31,491 nucleotides of DNA from CAZOHN01 sp964579325 (lineage in GTDB: Bacteria; Pseudomonadota; Alphaproteobacteria; Rhodobacterales; Rhodobacteraceae): the NCBI GenBank assembly GCA_964579325.1, contig CAZOHN010000019.1, positions 1-31,491 on the forward strand, read 5' to 3'. The notes under the pieces are model-generated. The model made no database searches and was not told the DNA's origin. It was given only the letters and a program-made list of their open reading frames with translations. Every line of letters starts with the position of its first letter. Within the stretch, counting starts at the first letter, position 1. Made by a program: the position numbers and the translations under genes. This document shows positions 22,316-30,287 of the stretch, piece after piece.

Positions 22316-23388
22316 ATGGCATTCATCGGACGCCTGCGGCCGCGCGCCGCCCTTTTCGGCGCGGCTTCTGCCGCAGCTTTCCTGAGCGCGGGTGCCGCGC
22401 TCGCGGTCGACCTCGATTTCATGATATCGGACGTGGACGGCAAGGCCAACATCATCGCCGAGTTCGCCGAGCGCTACAAGGCGAGCAACCCCGACGTGAC
22501 CATCACGATGAACGTGGTGGGGTACGACATCATCCGCGACCAGCTTTCGGTGCAGCTTGAAGCTGGTGCTGGCCCGGACCTTGCCTTCGTGACCAACCTC
22601 GGCGGCCTCCACCCCTACTATGTCGACCTGACGCCCCATGTCGATGNNNNNNNNNNNNNNNNNNNNNNNNNNNNNNNNNNNNNNNNNNNNNNNNNNNNNN
22701 NNNNNNNNNNNNNNNNNNNNNNNNNNNNNNNNNNNNNNNNNNNNNNTTCAAGACCTTCGCACAGATGATGATCGACTGGCACAGCGAAGGGCTGATGCCG
22801 CCCGACATCTGGCCCGCTGTCTCCGGCTCGAAGTATGCCAACGGCAACGAGCTGTTCTTCGGAGAGGAAGTTCCCTTCTACATGTCAGGGTCGTGGAACA
22901 CCGGCAACGTCCAGAACAATGTCGGCGACAAGTTCGACTGGACGGTGGTGCCGGTTCCCTGCGGTCCGTCGGGCTGCGGTGTGATGCCGGGCGGTGCGGG
23001 GCTTGTCGCATTCAAGTCGGGCGATGCGGCCTCGGAGGAGGCGGCGGCGAAGTTCGTGGCCTGGATGGGCGAGGAAGAGCAGGCGAAGGAATGGTACACC
23101 CGCACTTTCGCGATTCCCGCCCATGCGAAGCTGCAGGCCGAAGGCCTTGACTACACCTCTGCCGGCGCCGTGCAGGGCGTGAACGATGGCCTGAACCTCT
23201 TCGCGGCGATGGCTGCAAAGGCTGCCGCAGAAACTCCACAGGCCTTCGCCCTTCAGGGCAGCCCGGTGAACACGGTCGTCTTCACCGCGACCGTTCAGTA
23301 TCTCGCCGCCGCCATGAACGGAGAGCTGACGCTCGACGAGGCGGTTGCCAAGATCACCGAGGAAGTCGACAAGAACGCCAACAACTGA
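22316..23388 (+). CDS. Sugar ABC transporter solute-binding protein (interrupted by assembly gap)
   Basis: A periplasmic family-1 extracellular binding protein that delivers sugar to the permeases encoded next. The N-terminal 110 residues include a Sec signal peptide (GAASAAAFLSAGAALA, cleavage near residue 30), then VDLDFMISD and a lobe typical of maltose-type binding proteins. After 100 N the last 213 residues resume with FKTFAQMMIDWHSEGLMPP, SGSWNTGNVQNN and IPAHAKLQ, which are also family-like. The two parts are in different frames across the placeholder, but the N count is not a real length. A complete member is about 415-430 residues, so roughly 90-110 residues are missing. ATG 22316 has GGGAGGG upstream. 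It is the first gene of the operon running to 30150. Confidence 0.85.
22647..22746. other. Assembly gap of 100 N
   Basis: Exactly 100 undetermined bases, the conventional placeholder for a gap of unknown size. Coding sequence of one binding-protein gene flanks both sides. From the usual family length the true missing sequence is probably near 270-330 bases. Confidence 0.95.
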
Positions 23389-23389
23389 C

Positions 23390-23437
23390 GGTTCCCGTTC
23401 GGAACCCGCGCGGGGCTGCCGGTGAGGCGGCCCCGCG
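23390..23437 (+). promoter_or_regulatory. Intercistronic hairpins between binding protein and permease
   Basis: Immediately after the binding-protein stop there is a small hairpin GGTTCC/GGAACC (23390-23406). A strong 12-bp stem with one G-U pair follows, CGCGGGGCTGCC / GGCGGCCCCGCG with loop GGTGA (23409-23437). No U-run follows, so full termination is unlikely. Hairpins at this position in sugar ABC operons (for example malE-malF) protect the upstream mRNA and limit read-through, giving more binding protein than permease. Confidence 0.6.
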
Positions 23438-23485
23438 GCAGTCGAATTGCGGGCCGACAAGCCCGCGCGCCGAGCGGGGGCATCC

Positions 23486-24910
23486 ATGACACCAGCCGGG
23501 ATCCTGTTGACCGCGGTCGTCCTCTTCTGGGGGCTTGGCGGCGCGATCTGGCTGTTGACGCGGCGGCGCTACACTCTGCGGCAGGTGCCGCAGTTCCTGA
23601 TGGATCTGCTGGGTTTTCCTGTAGAACTCGCCCAGGCGGTCTTCGGGCGGGGGGGCGTTCCCTATGCGCTGCTTCTGCCCAACATGCTGATCTTCGGCCT
23701 TTTCACCTTCGCGCCGATGATCCTGAACTTCTACGTCTCGATGACCGGCGGCTCATCGATCGCGCTCTTCGACCGGCCGTGGATCGGCTGGAACAACTAC
23801 ACGCGCGTGTTCAATTGCGAGAACTTCTTCGAACCCCGCACCTGTTCCAATGAGGGGTTCAACTTCTGGACCGCGATGTTCAACACGCTGTGGTTCGTTG
23901 CCGTTCAGGTGCCGCTGATGTGCGTCGTGGCCCTGGCAACGGCTCTGGTGGTGAACCAGAACATCCGGGGCCGTGGATTCTGGCGCGCGATGTACTTCTA
24001 CCCGGTGATGCTGTCGCCGGTCGTCATCGCAAACATCTGGCACTGGATGCTGCACCGGCGCGGCGCGCTGAACGAAATGATCGGCACCACCCAGAACGGC
24101 ATCGCCGATCTGGCAGGCCAGACGGGCTTTGACATCGTGGTCACGGTGCTGCTGGCCGTTGTGCTGATGGTCGTCATGGAGCGGGCGCTGCGGGTTTCGG
24201 ACGAGCCGTCGCTTGCCTGGACCGGCCTTTTCGCCGTCCTTCTGGCGCTGCTCGTGACCTGGGCCAACCCGGCGAGCCTTCTGGGTTGGGAAGGCAGCGG
24301 TTTGATCGGCCTCGGCCTAGGTATCGCACTGTTCTGGGCGGTAGCGGGGGGGCGGAGTTTTGCGCGCAAGGCCATCGTCGCCGGTGGCATCCTTTCGGCG
24401 CTCCTTCTGCTCTCGATCCAGTTCGACAGCGTCTTTGCGTTCGAACCCTACCGGCCGGTCAACTGGCTGGTGACGCCGAACACCGGCTGGCCGTTCTTCT
24501 GGCTGGTCTTCGTGTTCTGTTGGAGCCACATGGGGTTTTACATGCTGATCCTGCTGGCCGGACTTCAAGCGATCCCGCGTGATCTCTATGAGGCGGCGAA
24601 GATGGACGCCACGCGACCCGCGCGCGCCTTCTGGAGGATAACGCTGCCGCTGGTGATGCCGACGCTGACGGTAGTGCTCGTCCTCAGTCTCATCCGCAGC
24701 TTCCAGGTCTTCGATGAGGTCTATCTCCTTACCGGTGGCGGCCCGGGGCGCGAAACCTTCATGATCGTGCAGAACATCTACGAGACCGCCTTCGCGACCA
24801 ACCAGCCCTCCTATGGCGAGGCCGCTGCCGGGTCGGTCCTGATGGCGGTGGTCATCGCGGTATTCACCTTCTTCCAGCTCTGGATTACGCGGCGGCAGTC
24901 GGGGATCTGA
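23486..24910 (+). CDS. Sugar ABC permease, MalF type, with extra membrane segments
   Basis: A 474-residue inner-membrane permease of the carbohydrate-uptake family (usual length about 290-330). Family parts are recognisable: LLPNMLIFGLFTFAPMILNFY (TM), MYFYPVMLSPVVIANIWHWML, MGFYMLILLAGLQAIP, and the ATPase-coupling EAA loop EAAKMDATRPARAFWRITLP (about residue 370). Between residues 210 and 330, where most relatives have a short loop, about 120 residues containing three or four hydrophobic helices are inserted. An additional N-terminal helix (5-24) precedes the normal first one, so I count about eleven helices. ATG 23486 has GGGGG upstream; a TTG at 23447 is unlikely. It is followed one base later by the second permease. 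Confidence 0.88.
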   Translation: MTPAGILLTAVVLFWGLGGAIWLLTRRRYTLRQVPQFLMDLLGFPVELAQAVFGRGGVPYALLLPNMLIFGLFTFAPMILNFYVSMTGGSSIALFDRPWIGWNNYTRVFNCENFFEPRTCSNEGFNFWTAMFNTLWFVAVQVPLMCVVALATALVVNQNIRGRGFWRAMYFYPVMLSPVVIANIWHWMLHRRGALNEMIGTTQNGIADLAGQTGFDIVVTVLLAVVLMVVMERALRVSDEPSLAWTGLFAVLLALLVTWANPASLLGWEGSGLIGLGLGIALFWAVAGGRSFARKAIVAGGILSALLLLSIQFDSVFAFEPYRPVNWLVTPNTGWPFFWLVFVFCWSHMGFYMLILLAGLQAIPRDLYEAAKMDATRPARAFWRITLPLVMPTLTVVLVLSLIRSFQVFDEVYLLTGGGPGRETFMIVQNIYETAFATNQPSYGEAAAGSVLMAVVIAVFTFFQLWITRRQSGI

Positions 24911-24911
24911 G

Positions 24912-25994
24912 ATGAACCGCGTGATCCCCTTCCTCACCCGCACCCGGGGCAGCGCCGACAGGGCAGGACGGTTCGGTCTTTCGGATGCGCTCGCCTACGG
25001 CTACCTGCTGTTCGGCGTCTTCGTCATCCTGATCCCGGTGCTGTGGACCGTGCTGACCTCGGTGAAGGACCAGCGCGCGGTCGAGAACTTCGACACGCGG
25101 CTGTTCCCCTATGCGCAGGATATCCGGGAGATTCCCGGTGTGGGGCTGAAGGACACGTGGGTCTACATCGCTCCCGACGGGAGCGAGACGCTGGTCTACA
25201 AGGCCGGGCCGACCCGGGCCATGACCGACGTGGCGCCGGTGGACGACCCCGACGCCGTGTTCCAGGTGCCGCGCGGCGACCTCGCACCGAACGAGAACCT
25301 GCGGGTCGCGGTTGAGAATTACCTCGATCCGATCCTCAAGCGAAACGGGCAGGACAACTTCCATTTCTGGCGCTACCTCTGGAACTCGGTCTTCGTGACG
25401 GTGATGGCGACGCTCGTCACCCTTGTCATCAACGCAATGGCTGCTTTCGCACTGTCGAAATACAAGTTCCGTGGTCGGCTGACCTTCACGATCCTGATTG
25501 TCGCGACGCTCCTGATCCCGTCGTCCATCATCCTGGTGTCGCTGTTCTTCGTCGTCTGGTCCTTCGGGATGTTCGGCTCGCTCTGGGGGGTCATCATCCC
25601 CGCCGCCGCGACGCCAACGGGGGTGTTCCTGCTGCGCCAGTACATGCTGACGATCCCCGACGAGTTGCTGGAGGCCGCGCGCATGGATGCCGCGTCCGAG
25701 TGGCGCATCTTCTGGCGGATCGTGATGCCGCTTTCGCTCCCCGCACTCTCGGTGCTGGCGATCCTGAGCGTGATCTGGCGCTGGAACGACTTCCTCTGGC
25801 CGCTGATCGTGCTGATCTCGAACCCGACCCAGCATACCCTGCAACTCGGCCTCACCCAGTTCGCGGGCGAGTTCAACACCAACTTCCACTACATCCTGGC
25901 GATGACCGTGGTCTCGCTCATCCCCATCACGCTCGTCTTCGTCTGGCTGCAACGCTTCATCACGACGGGTATCGCCACCACGGGACTGAAATGA
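24912..25994 (+). CDS. Sugar ABC permease, MalG type, with enlarged periplasmic loop
   Basis: A 360-residue partner permease. The first helix (about 28-50, ALAYGYLLFGVFVILIPVLW) is followed by an unusually long hydrophilic segment (about 53-155) that should lie in the periplasm and looks partly beta (DTWVYIAPDGSETLVYKAG). The common core then follows: NSVFVTVMATLVTLVINAMAA, LLIPSSIILVSLFF, the EAA loop EAARMDAASEWRIFWRIVMP and a C-terminal helix. Typical MalG-like proteins have about half that first loop. The ATG follows the preceding stop by one base, and its own stop overlaps the ATPase start as ATGA. The extra loop may contact the binding protein or the inserted part of the first permease. 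Confidence 0.9.
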   Translation: MNRVIPFLTRTRGSADRAGRFGLSDALAYGYLLFGVFVILIPVLWTVLTSVKDQRAVENFDTRLFPYAQDIREIPGVGLKDTWVYIAPDGSETLVYKAGPTRAMTDVAPVDDPDAVFQVPRGDLAPNENLRVAVENYLDPILKRNGQDNFHFWRYLWNSVFVTVMATLVTLVINAMAAFALSKYKFRGRLTFTILIVATLLIPSSIILVSLFFVVWSFGMFGSLWGVIIPAAATPTGVFLLRQYMLTIPDELLEAARMDAASEWRIFWRIVMPLSLPALSVLAILSVIWRWNDFLWPLIVLISNPTQHTLQLGLTQFAGEFNTNFHYILAMTVVSLIPITLVFVWLQRFITTGIATTGLK

Positions 25995-27073
25995 CCGAGA
26001 CGCTTCCCGCCCTCGAACTGCGCCAGATCCGCAAGTCCTACGGATCGGTGGACGTGATCCACGGGGTGGACCTGAGCATCGAGGAGGGCGAGTTCGTCGT
26101 CTTTGTCGGCCCTTCGGGCTGCGGCAAGTCCACGCTTCTGCGCCTGATCGCGGGGCTCGACGATCCGACCTCGGGCGACATCGTGCTCAAGGGCAAGCGG
26201 GTGAACAGTGTCCCGGCCTCCGAGCGGGGCCTGAGCATGGTGTTCCAGTCCTACGCGCTCTACCCCCACATGAGCGTGCGTCAGAACCTGTCCTTCGGGC
26301 TCGAGAACCTGCGGATGCCGCGCGAGGAGATCGCGCGGCGGGTCGACGCCGCGGCAACACTGCTGCAGATCGACCATTTGCTTGCCCGTCGGCCGGGGCA
26401 GCTTTCAGGCGGGCAGCGGCAGCGGGTCGCGATTGGGCGGGCCATCGTGCGCGAGCCGATCGTGTTCCTGTTCGACGAGCCCCTGTCGAACCTCGATGCC
26501 GAGTTGCGCCTCCAGATGCGGGTCGAGATATCGAACCTGCACGCCGAGCTCGGCAACACGATGATCTACGTCACCCACGATCAGGTCGAGGCGATGACGA
26601 TGGCCGACCGGATCGTCGTGCTGCGGGGCGGGCGGATCGAGCAGGTCGGGCGACCGCTCGATCTCTACAACCACCCTGCGAACCGCTTTGTAGCCGGGTT
26701 CATCGGTGCGCCGCAGATGAACTTCCTCAAGGGCGCGCTCGACGGGCGCGCGCTCCGGCTTGAGAGCGGTTTCGCGCGGGATGTGCCGGTGGCGGATGCC
26801 GGGCGCATCCCGGTGACGCTGGGCGTGCGGCCGGAAGCCATCGGCGTGTCGCTGGAGGGGGACGGGGACGCGCAGGTCACGGTCCGGAACTTCGAGCAAC
26901 TGGGATCGGTGACCTACATCTATACTGCCTTTGACAACGGCGAGACGCTGACGGTGCAACTGCCCCGGCAGATCCCGCTTACACGCGGGCAGGTGATCGG
27001 GGTCACCCTGGACCCGGCCTCGTTCCACCTTTTTGGCGGCGAGGGCGAGCGCGCGCTGCCGATGACGCGATGA
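25991..27073 (+). CDS. Sugar ABC transporter ATPase (MalK/UgpC type)
   Basis: A 360-residue cytoplasmic ATPase. Walker A GPSGCGKST (about residues 39-47), Q-loop VFQSYALYPHMSV, signature LSGGQRQRVAIGRA, Walker B FLFDEPLSNLD and H-loop YVTHDQVEAMT are intact. The C-terminal third (about 235-360) is the regulatory OB-fold (TOBE) domain of the MalK/UgpC group (VTLGVRPEAIGVS). It powers import through the two preceding permeases. Both ends overlap neighbours as ATGA, so it is tightly translated with the transporter and the first dehydrogenase. Confidence 0.95.
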   Translation: MTETLPALELRQIRKSYGSVDVIHGVDLSIEEGEFVVFVGPSGCGKSTLLRLIAGLDDPTSGDIVLKGKRVNSVPASERGLSMVFQSYALYPHMSVRQNLSFGLENLRMPREEIARRVDAAATLLQIDHLLARRPGQLSGGQRQRVAIGRAIVREPIVFLFDEPLSNLDAELRLQMRVEISNLHAELGNTMIYVTHDQVEAMTMADRIVVLRGGRIEQVGRPLDLYNHPANRFVAGFIGAPQMNFLKGALDGRALRLESGFARDVPVADAGRIPVTLGVRPEAIGVSLEGDGDAQVTVRNFEQLGSVTYIYTAFDNGETLTVQLPRQIPLTRGQVIGVTLDPASFHLFGGEGERALPMTR

Positions 27074-28089
27074 AGCGGGCAGCCCTCATCGGGCTCGGGA
27101 TGGTCTCGAAGACCTACGCCGATGCCTTCCGTAACTCCTCGCGGGTTCGCCTCGTGGCGGTCGCGGCCCGGAGCGAGGAAAGCCGCACCGCCTTCGTTGC
27201 CGCAAACCCCGATCTCGGCGCCCGGGCGGCGCGGGTTGACGAGCTTGCCGCCGCGCCGGACGTCGATTTCGTGATCGTCACGACACCGCCCAACGCCCGC
27301 GCCGAGATCGTCGAGGTGCTGTCGGCGGCCGGCAAGCCGATCTTGATGGAGAAGCCTGTGGAGCGGACGCTGGCTGCGGCAACCGCGCTGGTCGACCTCT
27401 GCGAGGCACGGGGAGTGCCCCTCGGCATCGTCCTCCAGCACCGGGCGCGGCCCGTGGTGGCCGATCTCCGCCGGGCGCTGGCTGGCCTTGGTGCGCTCAG
27501 TGGCGTCGAGGTCAACGTGCCCTGGTGGCGGCCACAGGCGTACTACGACCAGCCGGGCAGAGGCAGCTACGCCCGGGACGGCGGCGGCGTCCTGATCTCG
27601 CAGGCGATCCATACGCTCGACCTGATGTTGACGCTGACGGGTCCGGTGGACTCCGTTACCGCGCTCTGCGCCACTACCGGCCTGCACCGGATGGAGGCAG
27701 AGGATTTCGTCTGCGCGGGCCTGCGCTTCGCGAATGGCGCGGTCGGTCAGTTCTTCGCCACGACGGCGAGCTTTCCGGGCCGCGGCGAGACGATCACGCT
27801 GCACTGCACCGAAGGCTCGTCACACCTCGAAGCCGGGCTTCTGCGCATCGACCGGCATGAAGGCACCTCGCAGACCATCGGGCAGGCGGCTTCCTCGGGT
27901 GCCGGGGCCGACCCGATGGCCTTCACCTCGGACTGGCACCGCTCGGTGATCGAGGATTTCGCCGAGGCGCTCGATACGGGCCGGCCGCCGCTCTGCCCCG
28001 GGCGCGCCGCGCTTGAGGTGCATCGACTCATTGCCGCGCTGGAGAAATCCGGCCAATCAGGCGCGGCAGTTTCGCTTCACGAGGTCTGA
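27070..28089 (+). CDS. Gfo/Idh/MocA oxidoreductase 1
   Basis: A 339-residue NAD(P)-dependent sugar or inositol dehydrogenase. The Rossmann motif is GLGMVSKTYADAF near the N-terminus, followed by the EKP motif with K95 and the C-terminal substrate domain with GGGVLISQAIHTLD (H181). In the usual pattern an aspartate precedes the histidine by four residues; here that position is Ser/Gln-like, so catalytic details may differ. The start overlaps the ATPase stop (ATGA). The family oxidises sugars or cyclitols at a ring hydroxyl. The order transporter then dehydrogenases suggests it acts on the imported compound or a product of it. Confidence 0.9.
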   Translation: MKRAALIGLGMVSKTYADAFRNSSRVRLVAVAARSEESRTAFVAANPDLGARAARVDELAAAPDVDFVIVTTPPNARAEIVEVLSAAGKPILMEKPVERTLAAATALVDLCEARGVPLGIVLQHRARPVVADLRRALAGLGALSGVEVNVPWWRPQAYYDQPGRGSYARDGGGVLISQAIHTLDLMLTLTGPVDSVTALCATTGLHRMEAEDFVCAGLRFANGAVGQFFATTASFPGRGETITLHCTEGSSHLEAGLLRIDRHEGTSQTIGQAASSGAGADPMAFTSDWHRSVIEDFAEALDTGRPPLCPGRAALEVHRLIAALEKSGQSGAAVSLHEV

Positions 28090-28090
28090 C

Positions 28091-29095
28091 ATGGCGTTCA
28101 AGCTCGGCGTGATCGGGATAGATCACGGCCATATCTTCGGGATGCTGTCCAACATGATGGCGCAGGGCTGCACCTGCACCCATTGGTGGACCGATGGCCC
28201 TGCCGTGACCGAGGCGAAGTTCCGCGATACCTTCCCCGCCCTCACCCGCGCCGAGGACCGCCGCGCGATCCTCGAGGATCCGCAGGTCGCGATGGTCCTG
28301 ATCTCTGCCGTCCCGGCCGACCGTGCTGCGCTGGCCATCGAGGCCATGGAGGCGGGCAAGGACGTGATGGTGGACAAGCCCGGCTGCACGACGCTTGAAC
28401 AGCTGGCGGCGCTCCGCGAGGTCCAGGCCCGGACCGGCCGGATCTGGACGGTGAACTTCTCCGAGCGCTTCGAGGTTCCGGCGGTGACGAAGGCCGAAGA
28501 ACTCGTCTTCGGCGGTGCCATCGGGCGTGTGGTGCAGACAGTCGGCCTCGGGCCGCACAAGCAGAACCTCGCGACGCGGCCCGAGTGGTTTTTCCGCAAG
28601 GAGCGGTTCGGCGGAATCCTGTGCGACATCGGCAGCCACCAGATCGACCAGTTTCTGCACTTCACCGGGTCGGAGACCGCAGAAATCGTGCACGCGCTTG
28701 TCGAGAACACCACGATGCCCGAACACCCGGGATTCCAGGACTTCGGCGAGATGGTGCTGCGCTCGGACAAGGGCCACGGCTACGTCCGGGTGGACTGGTT
28801 CACGCCGAATGGCCTGCCGACCTGGGGCGACGGACGCCTTTTCATACAGGGGACAGAGGGGCATATCGAACTGCGGAAATACACCGACATCGGGCGCCCG
28901 CACGTCACCAACACGCTGTTGCTTGTGAACGGCACCGAGAACGCGCGGATCGACTGCAACGATGCCGGGCTTCCCTACTTCGCGCGCCTCGTCGCCGACG
29001 TGCAGGATCGTACTGAAACCGCGGTGTCGCAGCGCCATACCTTCACGGTGATGGACCTCGCAATCCGCGCCCAGCGAACGGCCGAAGGACAATGA
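28091..29095 (+). CDS. Gfo/Idh/MocA oxidoreductase 2 (divergent motifs)
   Basis: A 334-residue member with unusual variants. The N-terminal nucleotide loop reads GVIGIDHGHIFGM in place of the normal GxGxxG, and the family lysine lies in VDKPGC (K96), not EKP. The substrate domain has GGILCDIGSHQIDQFLHF with D179 and H183 at the normal spacing, so the active-site pair looks intact. The ATG at 28091 starts one base after the previous stop and matches the normal family N-terminus; longer in-frame starts would overlap gene 1. The altered nucleotide loop may mean a different cofactor grip or a tightly bound cofactor. Substrate unknown. Confidence 0.88.
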   Translation: MAFKLGVIGIDHGHIFGMLSNMMAQGCTCTHWWTDGPAVTEAKFRDTFPALTRAEDRRAILEDPQVAMVLISAVPADRAALAIEAMEAGKDVMVDKPGCTTLEQLAALREVQARTGRIWTVNFSERFEVPAVTKAEELVFGGAIGRVVQTVGLGPHKQNLATRPEWFFRKERFGGILCDIGSHQIDQFLHFTGSETAEIVHALVENTTMPEHPGFQDFGEMVLRSDKGHGYVRVDWFTPNGLPTWGDGRLFIQGTEGHIELRKYTDIGRPHVTNTLLLVNGTENARIDCNDAGLPYFARLVADVQDRTETAVSQRHTFTVMDLAIRAQRTAEGQ

Positions 29096-30150
29096 CCCGC
29101 TCGATCGCCGTCGTCGGTGCCGGGATCGGCGCGTCGCATCTCGCGGGCCTTGCGCAACTGCCAGACCGTTTCCGCGTCCATTCGGTCTGCGACCTCAACG
29201 AAGCGCGCGGGCGTCCTTTGGCGCAGACCTATGGCGCGGCCTTCACGGCCGACTTGGCCGAGCTTCTTGCCGACCCCTCGGTCGATGTGGTCGATATCTG
29301 TCTGCCGCCACACCTGCACTTCCGCTCCTGCATGGAGGCGCTTGATGCAGGCAAGGCGGTGGTCTGCGAGAAACCGCTTGTCCCGTCGCTGCGCGAGGCC
29401 GACCTGCTTGGCGAAAAGCTTGCCCGGACCGGCGGATTCCTGTCGCCGGTGTTCCAATATCGTTTCGGCCTGGGCACGGCGCAACTCCGCGCGTTGATGG
29501 ATGCAGGGCTTGCCGGGCGCTGCTATGCCGGCAGCCTCGAGACCCACTGGGACCGCCCGGCGACCTACTACACGGAAGTTGACTGGCGCGGCACCTGGGC
29601 TGGAGAAAGCGGCGGCGCGCTCCTGGGGCATGCGATCCACATCCACGATCTCCTGCCGTCCATCCTCGGCCCCGTGGCGCAGGTCTACGCGGACGTGGCG
29701 ACGCGGGTGAATCCCATCGAGGTCGAGGACTGCGCGGCGCTGACGATCCGCATGGAGGAGGGGGCTGTCATCACCTCGTCGGTCACGCTTGGAGCCTCGG
29801 GCAACATCAGCCGGTTACGCCTGATGTTCGAGGGCTTCACGGTCGAGTCCGACCACGCACCCTATGCTCTTGCCGAGAAGTCGTGGACCTTCACCGCCCG
29901 GGCCCCCACGACCCAAGCGCAGATCGACGCGGTTCTGACGGGCGTCGCTGCGCCGAAGCTCGGCTATGCCGGAATGTTCGAGGCCATTGCCGACGCCCTC
30001 GACGGGCGTTCTGGCCGGGAGGTGACATTGGCGGACGGGCGCCGGTCGCTTGAATTCGTCACGGCCTGCTATGCCTCGGCGCGGGCAAGCCAACCAGTCC
30101 GGCTGCCGATCGGCCCCGACCATCCGCTTTATTCAGGCTGGCTGCCCTGA
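29092..30150 (+). CDS. Gfo/Idh/MocA oxidoreductase 3
   Basis: A 352-residue member with a standard Rossmann motif VVGAGIGASHLAGLA, EKP (K94 in VVCEKPLVP) and GGALLGHAIHIHDLL (H183, H185) in the C-terminal domain. The position normally aspartate is glycine-histidine, as in other divergent members. It overlaps gene 2 by ATGA and is the last gene of the operon that begins with the binding protein. Three consecutive but different members imply successive or alternative oxidation and reduction steps, for example epimerisation through a keto-sugar, rather than simple duplication. Confidence 0.9.
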   Translation: MTRSIAVVGAGIGASHLAGLAQLPDRFRVHSVCDLNEARGRPLAQTYGAAFTADLAELLADPSVDVVDICLPPHLHFRSCMEALDAGKAVVCEKPLVPSLREADLLGEKLARTGGFLSPVFQYRFGLGTAQLRALMDAGLAGRCYAGSLETHWDRPATYYTEVDWRGTWAGESGGALLGHAIHIHDLLPSILGPVAQVYADVATRVNPIEVEDCAALTIRMEEGAVITSSVTLGASGNISRLRLMFEGFTVESDHAPYALAEKSWTFTARAPTTQAQIDAVLTGVAAPKLGYAGMFEAIADALDGRSGREVTLADGRRSLEFVTACYASARASQPVRLPIGPDHPLYSGWLP

Positions 30151-30199
30151 ACTGACGTCCGGCCGGGAATTCGCGCGGGAGACGTAGAGGCCGCGCAAT

Positions 30200-30238
30200 G
30201 TGCAAACGATTGCACTTCATGCCACCTCGTGCTATGGT
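30200..30238 (+). promoter_or_regulatory. LacI-type operator overlapping a promoter
   Basis: The operator GTGCAAACGATTGCAC (30200-30215) has perfect 6-base arms and the TGCAA..CG..TTGCA core typical of LacI-family sites. Its right half contains TTGCAC (30210-30215), which serves as a -35, with TATGGT (30233-30238) exactly 17 bases on as a -10. A bound repressor would therefore block this promoter. The next gene is the LacI regulator itself, so it is likely autoregulated together with the second transporter that follows. Confidence 0.75.
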
Positions 30239-30287
30239 TGTTGCGGGCGCAGGAAAATCGAACGCTCTGCGCCGGTTGCGGGGGGAC

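Noticed and set aside
22316..23388. Binding-protein gene as a frameshifted pseudogene
   Set aside because: The frame change coincides exactly with a 100-N placeholder, so it reflects unknown gap length and not mutation.
30198..30287. Longer LacI protein starting at the ATG at 30198
   Set aside because: That ATG lies inside the operator and upstream of the -10 box. The ATG at 30288 has a ribosome site and directly precedes the helix-turn-helix.
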